Part shown: one piece after another, positions 20,288-26,472 of the stretch | Numbering within the stretch: the stretch's first letter is position 1 | Layout: each line of letters starts with the position of its first letter | Assembly: GCA_001579985.1 (NCBI GenBank) | Contig: LRSR01003345.1 | Span: forward strand, 1 to 26,472 | DNA length: 26,472 nucleotides | Source: Hypsibius dujardini | Taxonomy: Eukaryota; Tardigrada; Eutardigrada; Parachela; Hypsibiidae | Reading direction: 5' to 3' | Position numbers and translations under genes: made by a program | The notes under the pieces: generated by a model | What the model was told of the DNA's origin: nothing | What the model saw: the letters and a program-made list of their open reading frames with translations, nothing else | The model's database searches: none

Positions 20288-20689
20288 TACGAAGGAGAAC
20301 CACGTGACTATCTCCATGCGTTTATGCTGGAGTCGGAGAAGCAGAAAGACAACCCTACAACCTCATTTACCAGTAAGGATCGTTTAAAATAAGTGTCGTT
20401 GGGGATTGGGGTTCAGGTTTTAGAAATTGTTTTGTACATCACGAGGTACTCTAACCTAAATAATGACATTTTTATAGGTGAACAGTTGCTAATTTCAATA
20501 GCAAATCTCTTCGGAGCTGGAACGGATACAACAGTAACAACATTGGCATGGGCGATATTGTATTTAATCGAAAATCCAGCTGTGCATGAAAGAGTCCAGA
20601 AGGTAATAGACGGCGTTCTGGGAGACGGTCGCTATCCTACACTTGACGATAGAGGTAGGACCAATTGACAGACAGGGCACGAAGGCACA

Positions 20690-20764
20690 GACGTATAGAT
20701 AGACTGATAGACAGACATACAGACAGACAGACAGAAAGACAGACAGTCAGTCAGTCAGTCAGTC

Positions 20765-20801
<37 letters not shown>

Positions 20802-20850
20802 GCAGTCAGTCAGACAGACAGACCGACAGACAGACAGACAAACAAACGCG
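20690..20850. repeat. ACAG array in the P450-A intron after the I-helix exon
   Basis: ACAG, GTCA and ACAA units, nearly perfect from 20765 to 20835, in the intron 20655-20917. Confidence 0.92.
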
Positions 20851-21449
20851 AAATGCTGATTAACAGACCATAGCAATCTTTTTTAACTACCACATGGATT
20901 TGTCATACTTGATATAGGGAGCCTGTCCTACACTCAAGCCACCATATTTGAAGTGCAGCGCTTGGCAAATCTGGTCGCAGTCGTCCAGCGTCGTACCATG
21001 CAAGAGGTGACCCTGTCCGAGTATGCTTTGCCTGCGGGAACCGATGTAGTGTTTCTCTTTTCTGCCGTTCACGAGGACCCTCAACTCTTTCCCGAGCCTC
21101 TGGCCTTCAAACCCGAACGCTTCCTTGACGAATCGGGAAAACTGCGCAGCAGAATCGAAGGATTTATACCGTTTTCCATCGGTAAGACGTTAATTAGCTT
21201 TGCCTCTCAAAGATCCGTGCGGTATGGAAAGGCCCTGTCCATGCATGAAACCGCCCAATTTTTTTATTAGGAAAGCGCGTCTGTCTCGGCGAAGCACTGG
21301 CCAAGATGGAGCTCTACATTTTCTTCGTCAGTCTCGTTAAGAATTTCCGCTTCGTGGTACCTCCCGGGGAAGCAGTAAACAGCAATGACTCCTTGCTCTT
21401 CGTCGTCAATTCTCCAGTGCCGTATCGCGTGATTTTTGAGCCTCGTTAA

Positions 21450-21763
21450 CACTGAACTATGACCAATTTGTTCGATAATTCTCAGTAGTACTCAGTATGT
21501 CCGCATGAACTAACAGCTGCGGTCAAAGTGCTCAAGATTCTCACATCTTATCGTTATACGGCACAAAGTTTTGCCATTATCTACTTAAAAGGTTACGTGA
21601 CTAGCGGGCGGCTGCTAACGCCCGAGCTGTTTATAAACAGACCGTTGCGACACTATTTAAGGGGAATTTTACTATGTGACAGAAGTGCATCTCAAAAGAT
21701 TTGATCTTCACAAAATTCAATAATTTCTTTAACTCAAAATTTATTCCACCTGTATTTGCAATT
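21450..21763. other. Intergenic region between P450-A and P450-B
   Basis: Only about 310 bp separate the two genes. It must hold the polyadenylation region of A and the promoter of B. Confidence 0.6.
21630..21660 (+). promoter_or_regulatory. Candidate core promoter of P450-B
   Basis: TTTATAAA at about 21630-21637 and TATTTAAG at about 21653-21660 lie 105-135 bp upstream of the P450-B start codon. Either could act as a TATA box. A short hairpin-forming GCGGGC/GCCCG pair lies just upstream. Confidence 0.35.
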
Positions 21764-24562
21764 ATGCTGGAATATATTCTTCAATGGCATGTGCTTCTGT
21801 CTGGACTGCTGGTCAGCCTTACAGTCGCATGGTTCGTCTTTGGAAGCAAACGGTCGAACACTCTACCACCTGGTCCTCCTCGTAAGACATGGAAAACTTC
21901 AAGATGCTGTCATGACGTCACGATGCTGTCGTGACGTAATGATGCTGTCGTGACGTCATGATGCTGTCGTGACGTCATGATGCTCTCATGAGGTCACGAT
22001 GCTCTCATGGGGTCACAATGTTGTTGTGACGTCATGACGTGCTGTCGGCTCATTTTTTACGGTGGTGTTTGTGCTTTCTTCATCCAGCTCAACCGATCAT
22101 CGGGAATCTGGGAAGACTCAGCGGAAAACAGGGCAAGCAACGGTACAGGACGCTGGCCAAAATGGTGGACGAGTACGGAAAAGATGGAGTTGCTACCATT
22201 TACCTGGGTAGTCGGCCCGTGGTGTTTGTCACCAATTTTGAAGCTCTCAAAACGATAGCCCATTCCGACGAGATGAGCGGTCGGCCCACGTCTATACGTG
22301 ATGAGCTCTTCCATAGACAAGGTAGCAACCGAAACAGGTTTACCAGTTTTCCGTAGCGAATTTTGTCTACTTCACTTGAGAGAATTGCGTCATTTTGATT
22401 TTAAACATTTCAGAATAAGTTTGCATCTTCTTAATTTGAAATTTAGTGCAATTACAGTTCAATAAAAATGCCGCAAATTCGGTCGATTTTTTGGTATTTT
22501 GAGAGATACATTTTGCAGGATTAATTTTCACCGACGGTGAGGCGTGGAAAGAGCAGCGTCGCTTCGCCCTGACCACGCTCCGCGAATTCGGAATGGGCAA
22601 GACCTGGTTGCAGGATCTGATCATTGAGGAAGCTCAAGAGCTGATTGAGGACTTCAAGAGTTACCGCGGAACACCAGTCGATCCCAATCATCACTTACTG
22701 CCCAGTGTTTGCAACATCATCTGCGCCATTTCCTATGGCCAACGCTTCAGCCATAAAGATGCCAATTTTAGTCGGCTAACACGACTGGTGGGCGAAAATG
22801 TAACCTTAACTGCGACCAATCTGTTAGTGGAATATTTCCCCTTCCTGCGGAAGATTCCCTTTTCCAAGTACCGTGCCCGGTATCTCGCATGGATGGCCAA
22901 TGTCGGCGCGATGTCTGCCTTTTTCGACACCCTCGTGGAGCAGCACCAGCAGAGTCTGCATGACGGTGAACCACGTGACTACCTGCATGCTTTTATGCTG
23001 GAAGCGGAGAAGCAGAAGGACAATGCCGAGTCGACATTTAACAGTAAAAAAAACTTATTTTCGTCCAGTACTCAAGATAATCTTGTTGCATAACTATTCG
23101 GTCGTTTGATTGCAGGTCACCAGTTGATGGTTTCGGTCATCAACTTGTTCGGAGCGGGGACAGAGACGACAGCGACTACGTTGGCCTGGGCTATCGTCTA
23201 TCTCTTAAATAATCCGGTTGTATACGATAAGGTCCAGACGGAGATTGACGGGGTCCTTGGAGACGGTCAATACCCGACGATGGATATGAAAGGTAAATAT
23301 TAGGGCTTGAGCGAAAGAGTGTTGCCCTTATGATCGAGTTTTTGTAATAATCAACAAATGGGAATTCTCCGGACCTTACGGCCGTCTGTCCGGCCTCTCG
23401 TCGGTCCATCGGTCCGTCTGTCTGGCTGTTTGTCCGTTCCTCTGTCCGTCCGTCCGTCCATCCGTCCATCCGTCCGCTTGGTCTCCCAACTAAACGGTCG
23501 TCCGTCCCAGAGACCCATCTACTGAAACAGAGTGGCTATCCATCCGTCTCAACGATCCTGCACCGAAACGGCAGACCACCTGAGCAGCCCTCAATGACCA
23601 TCCGTCCCAGTCAGGGACAAACTGTTATTATAACGCAACGACCATCCACCCAAACGACTAACCACTCCAACTGAAGGTCTGGTTGCCTGTCCTCCGTCCG
23701 TCCGTCCTACTCCTACCCGGCACTCCTACCCGGCAGATAAATGAAAGCCTCTCCACGCACGTATTCAACCCAATGACCGCCCGTCCTACCTACTCATCGG
23801 CTGAACCGTCATTCGCTCAAACGTCTATCCGTCAGTCCACCGTCCGCGTCCGGCAAGCGACCAAACTTCAACTAAATCACCATCCATTGAATAACTATTT
23901 AACGAAATGATTATTTATTCGTGCGAGCGTCCGCCCGAGCGTAAAACCGTCAAGTTGTGCTGAGAGCAACCGCTTTTAGTGTGGAACTTCACATGTTTCA
24001 TGGTGTTTGTTTTCAGACCGCCTGCCCTACACTCAAGCAACCCTGTTCGAGATCCAACGTCTCAGCAACCTGGTGCCCATCATTGGCCGCCGCGCGATGG
24101 ATGACGTTATCCTCAACGGTTTCAAAATTCCCGCTGGAACCGACATATTCCCTATGCTCACAGCTGTTCACGAAGATGCAAGGTACTTTCCCGATCCGTT
24201 GGCCTTTAAACCGGACCGATTCCTCGACGAAGACGGAAACCTTCGAAGCAAGGTTGACGGATTTATCCCCTTTGCCATTGGTAAGCTAAGTTTTTTAATT
24301 ATTTCTCCAACACTGTTCGTTTGGCTTCTTGAAAGCATTAATAACTAACACAAGTCACGTGTTTGCCTACTTTTTTTGTACAGGAAAGCGATTCTGTCTG
24401 GGCGAATCGTTGGCCAAGATGGAGCTCTATCTTTTTTTCGTCAGCCTCGTCAAACACTTTCGCTTTCGGGTTCCACCCGGCGCCAGCATCAATATCGATG
24501 ACTCAGTCATGGGCTTACTCCATGCGCCAAAACCGTACAATGTCATTTTTGAAGCAAGGTGA
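21764..24562 (+). CDS. CYP2-clan cytochrome P450 (P450-B), intact, six exons, 498 aa
   Basis: Exons: 21764-21881, 22088-22321, 22519-23043, 23116-23292, 24017-24280, 24384-24562. Every intron is GT-AG in phase 1, and the total is 1497 nt. The N-terminus is a hydrophobic ER anchor (about residues 5-27) with the PPGPP hinge at 35-39. WKEQR (127-131) is the helix C WxxxR motif, AGTETT (306-311) the I-helix oxygen-activation motif, and EIQR (363-366) the K-helix ExxR. FAIGKRFCLG (437-446) binds heme through Cys444. The length is normal for the family. The enzyme would be a microsomal monooxygenase fed by NADPH-P450 reductase; the substrate cannot be predicted. The start Met is followed by the same MLEYI sequence as in P450-C. 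A CYP2-type name beyond the clan is not justified. Confidence 0.93.
21903..22035. repeat. 19-bp minisatellite, seven units, rich in TGACGTCA, in P450-B intron 1
   Basis: Seven head-to-tail units of consensus GATGCTGTCGTGACGTCAT. Four contain the perfect palindrome TGACGTCA (at 21913, 21951, 21970 and 22027), the CREB/ATF-type bZIP site. One has TGACGTAA, and two have diverged to TGAGGTCA and GGGGTCA. The array occupies most of the first intron, close to the promoter. Confidence 0.92.
23370..23530. repeat. Degenerate CCGT/CCAT repeat in P450-B intron 4
   Basis: Irregular GTCC, CCGT and CCAT units in the 724-nt intron 23293-24016. Similar CCGTCC bits recur to about 23840. No exon is seen. Confidence 0.65.
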
Positions 24563-25863
24563 TGTTTGTTTTGCCTTGTCTATGTGAAAGAAAATTATGC
24601 TCGGCAGGTGTCGATATGTCTTTAATTTCTTTCCTCAATCCTGGTACATAGCAAAAAAACGTACAAAATCTGACGTAGCTGAGTTAAAGTTTCAGTTAAT
24701 TTTTCGTAAAGAACATACCCAATAAAACTAAAGAAAAGTGAACAGCGGGAACAGAAAATCAAGGGTCAAACATATACGGCAGGTGATTAACCCAGCTAAC
24801 GGAGAGACGGAGAAATAACCGACACATGAAGACAAACGTGAGAAAGAGCGTGAAATGGATAAATAATAGTGACCCTAAAACTGACAGCGAACTGAGGGAA
24901 CAGGAAATCAACGATCGAACATACTGTGCTGTCGCTCAGCCTGGCAGTGTAGGACAGACAACCTGGCAGTGTCGGACATCTTTCAACCGAACTGCAGGAC
25001 GAACGACGAACAAGTAAGAAAGATGCAGGTCTTCGCGAGATACTTAACACAAATTGACCGACTGGTCTTCTAGGCCACACTTCTAGGCTCTGATGAATAG
25101 CACTTCATAAAAATATATAAAGCTTTTTAGTGCAGCATAAACTGAGTTGCCACGTTGGCACTGAAAGAAATGCCAGCCTTCAGAATTGCGATAAAGGGAC
25201 AGAGTAACACATACTAAAGGATAACACTGAAGTATCTTTTGCCGGCCTGGCGGTCCGTCGCGATTAATGATGTCTGCTCTCCGTGTCCTTTCGTTGTCCG
25301 CGCTACAGTGCACCTTCTACTCAGTCTCGAGTTTAGTTTCCGAAGGGATTTTTCAAACATTTTTCAAACATTTTTGAAACATTCTGGCAGGCCGAAGAAG
25401 AGGATGTGAAGTTTAAAGTTGTTAAAGGTTTTTGCAGAACAACTGCAACACATGCCTTACACATCATTATGCCGTGCGTTACCTTGCAATTTTCAACGTG
25501 TATTTAAGTTTTGGTGGAACAGACGGGCCCGAGACGGGCGCCATCATTTCGCCAAGGAGAGTCTGTGTGCGTGTTGTGTTTATTTCTTATCGAGTACTGA
25601 AACTGCTGTCAGACTTTGCCCTGAAAGAAAGTGCTTAATTCTCTCTCTCTTTCTCTGTCAGCATATTCAAGTTCGCTTGATCATTTCACGAGTCATGATC
25701 AGTGGTAGTATGTTGACATGTGTACATGAGTTAACACATTTGATATCTTCTACAGTGACTACACTGTATTCGCACACGGCGTTGCAGTGTAAAGTTCCAG
25801 ACTGTTTCTTTGCAGTTTTCCACGTTGCAACGTCTTACTCCCTAAAATTCTTCACACCCGATC
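24563..25863. other. Intergenic region between P450-B and P450-C
   Basis: About 1.3 kb without a recognisable gene. A 170-codon plus-strand open frame (25419-25931) overlaps the P450-C start in another frame and shows no domain; I treat it as chance. A small direct repeat of TTTTTCAAACA occurs near 25350-25380. Confidence 0.5.
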
Positions 25864-26298
25864 ATGCTGGAATACATTTTAGCAGGGCTGTTGCTCATCC
25901 TTACCATCGCATGGTTCACCCTAGGCGTTAAACGGTCCACCACTTTGCCGCCTGGTCCACCTCGTGAGTTTTCACGATATCAATTTCTCCCCTTCGTTTT
26001 GAGTGATTGATTGCCAGCCGAGTTGGGAATTTAAAATTTGGAAAATTACCGTTTTGTTCTTTAGCCAGACCGATCGTCGGGAATCTCGGAAGACTGCGCG
26101 GGAAATCGGGCAAGGAACGATACAGGACCCTGGCCAAATTGGTGGACGACTACGGCAAGGATGGAGTTGCCACCATTTACTTGGGCAGTCAGCCCGTGGT
26201 GTTTGTCACCAACTTTGAAACTCTCAAGACGATAGTTCATTCCGACGAGATGAGTGGACGGCCCACATCGGTACGCGATGAATTTTTCCATCGGAAAG
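25864..26298 (+). CDS. CYP2-clan cytochrome P450 (P450-C), 5' part only
   Basis: Exon 1 is 25864-25963 and exon 2 is 26065-26298; both introns start at phase 1 as in P450-B, and exon 2 is again 234 nt. The protein opens with MLEYILAG, a hydrophobic ER anchor and LPPGPPR. Exon 2 contains RPIVGNLGRL, then DYGKDGVATIYLG and RPTSVRDEFFHRKG, close to P450-B throughout. No stop or frameshift is seen. The WxxxR, I-helix, ExxR and heme motifs must lie beyond the window, so intactness cannot be judged. It is the third member of the tandem array. Confidence 0.88.
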
Positions 26299-26347
26299 GT
26301 AAGAGTGCAGTTACATGTATACTATAGACAACATGCAAAAACTGAGA

Positions 26348-26403
26348 TGCAGACAGACAGGCAGACAAACAGGCAGACAGAGAGACAAACATACAGACAG
26401 GCA

Positions 26404-26471
<68 letters not shown>

Positions 26472-26472
26472 G
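26348..26472. repeat. ACAG/GGCA array in P450-C intron 2, running off the window
   Basis: ACAG and GCAG units, with a perfect GGCA run near 26400-26440 and a perfect ACAG run to the last base. The full length is unknown. Confidence 0.92.

Larger units (their letters stand above)
15538..21449 (+). pseudogene. CYP2-clan cytochrome P450 pseudogene (P450-A) broken by mutations and a transposon
   Basis: Exons parallel those of the intact neighbour: 15538-15642, 17491-17724, 18554-18997 plus 20288-20372 (one exon split by a transposon), 20478-20654, 20918-21181, 21271-21449. Four share identical lengths with the neighbour (234, 177, 264, 179 nt). The hydrophobic anchor and PPGPP hinge, AGTDTT I-helix, EVQR K-helix and heme motif FSIGKRVCLG are all recognisable. 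Lesions: a TAG stop at 17518-17520 after GNLG; an extra codon disrupting the WxxxR helix near 18575; a one-base deletion near 18845; the 1290-bp element at 18998-20287; and a damaged exon 1 donor (GCAAGT, wrong phase). The family are heme-thiolate monooxygenases of the ER membrane. With these breaks no functional enzyme can be made. Confidence 0.88.

Noticed and set aside
25419-25931. A 170-codon open frame upstream of and overlapping P450-C
   Set aside because: It overlaps the P450-C first exon out of frame and has no recognisable domain or compositional coding signal.
1-26472. CRISPR arrays, tRNA and rRNA genes
   Set aside because: Repeats here are microsatellites, a 19-bp head-to-tail minisatellite without spacers and transposon ends. 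I found no tRNA box A/box B pair or rRNA-like sequence. The split genes indicate a eukaryote.

Overview
This is a window of an animal nuclear genome. Genes are split by GT-AG introns, many of them only 70-100 nt long, and the standard code is used. Tc1/mariner-type and hAT-type DNA transposons are present, and most longer introns carry arrays of the tetranucleotide CTGT/ACAG. A small-genome invertebrate is likely; I considered a tardigrade, but the sequence alone does not settle it.

Layout. (1) 263-8163, minus strand: a complete 15-exon gene for a pyruvate dehydrogenase phosphatase regulatory subunit (PDPR) homologue. I assembled its exons by hand; all phases agree and give 911 aa. Intron 9 holds a small plus-strand ORF (3738-3890) encoding a 50-aa protein built from two copies of one motif. 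(2) 8164-9926: intergenic, mostly a non-autonomous hAT-like element (8495-9627, perfect 8-bp target duplication) with a second inverted-repeat element nested inside it. (3) 9927-14680, plus strand: a DMT-superfamily multi-pass transporter most like SLC35F3/F4, about 505 aa, whose C-terminal tail carries seven RRxS sites. Its 2.7-kb third intron contains, antisense, a two-exon gene for a secreted six-cysteine peptide (11000-11370), and separately a 323-bp Tc1/mariner-type MITE (12485-12807).

(4) 15538-26298, plus strand: a tandem array of three CYP2-clan cytochrome P450 genes. The first (15538-21449) is a pseudogene with a nonsense codon, a one-base deletion, a damaged WxxxR helix and a DD37D (maT-type) mariner inserted in an exon; a second DD37D element lies in its first intron. 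The second (21764-24562) is intact at 498 aa and has seven 19-bp repeats rich in TGACGTCA in intron 1. The third starts at 25864 and leaves the window after exon 2. The surviving P450s would be ER-membrane monooxygenases.

The genes do not form a pathway: PDPR is mitochondrial, the SLC35F-like protein is a membrane transporter, and the P450s are a local gene family. The less ordinary content is in the two nested antisense small genes, the RRxS tail and the palindrome minisatellite. All gene models are hand-built from reading frame, splice-site phase and remembered family motifs; no search was run.
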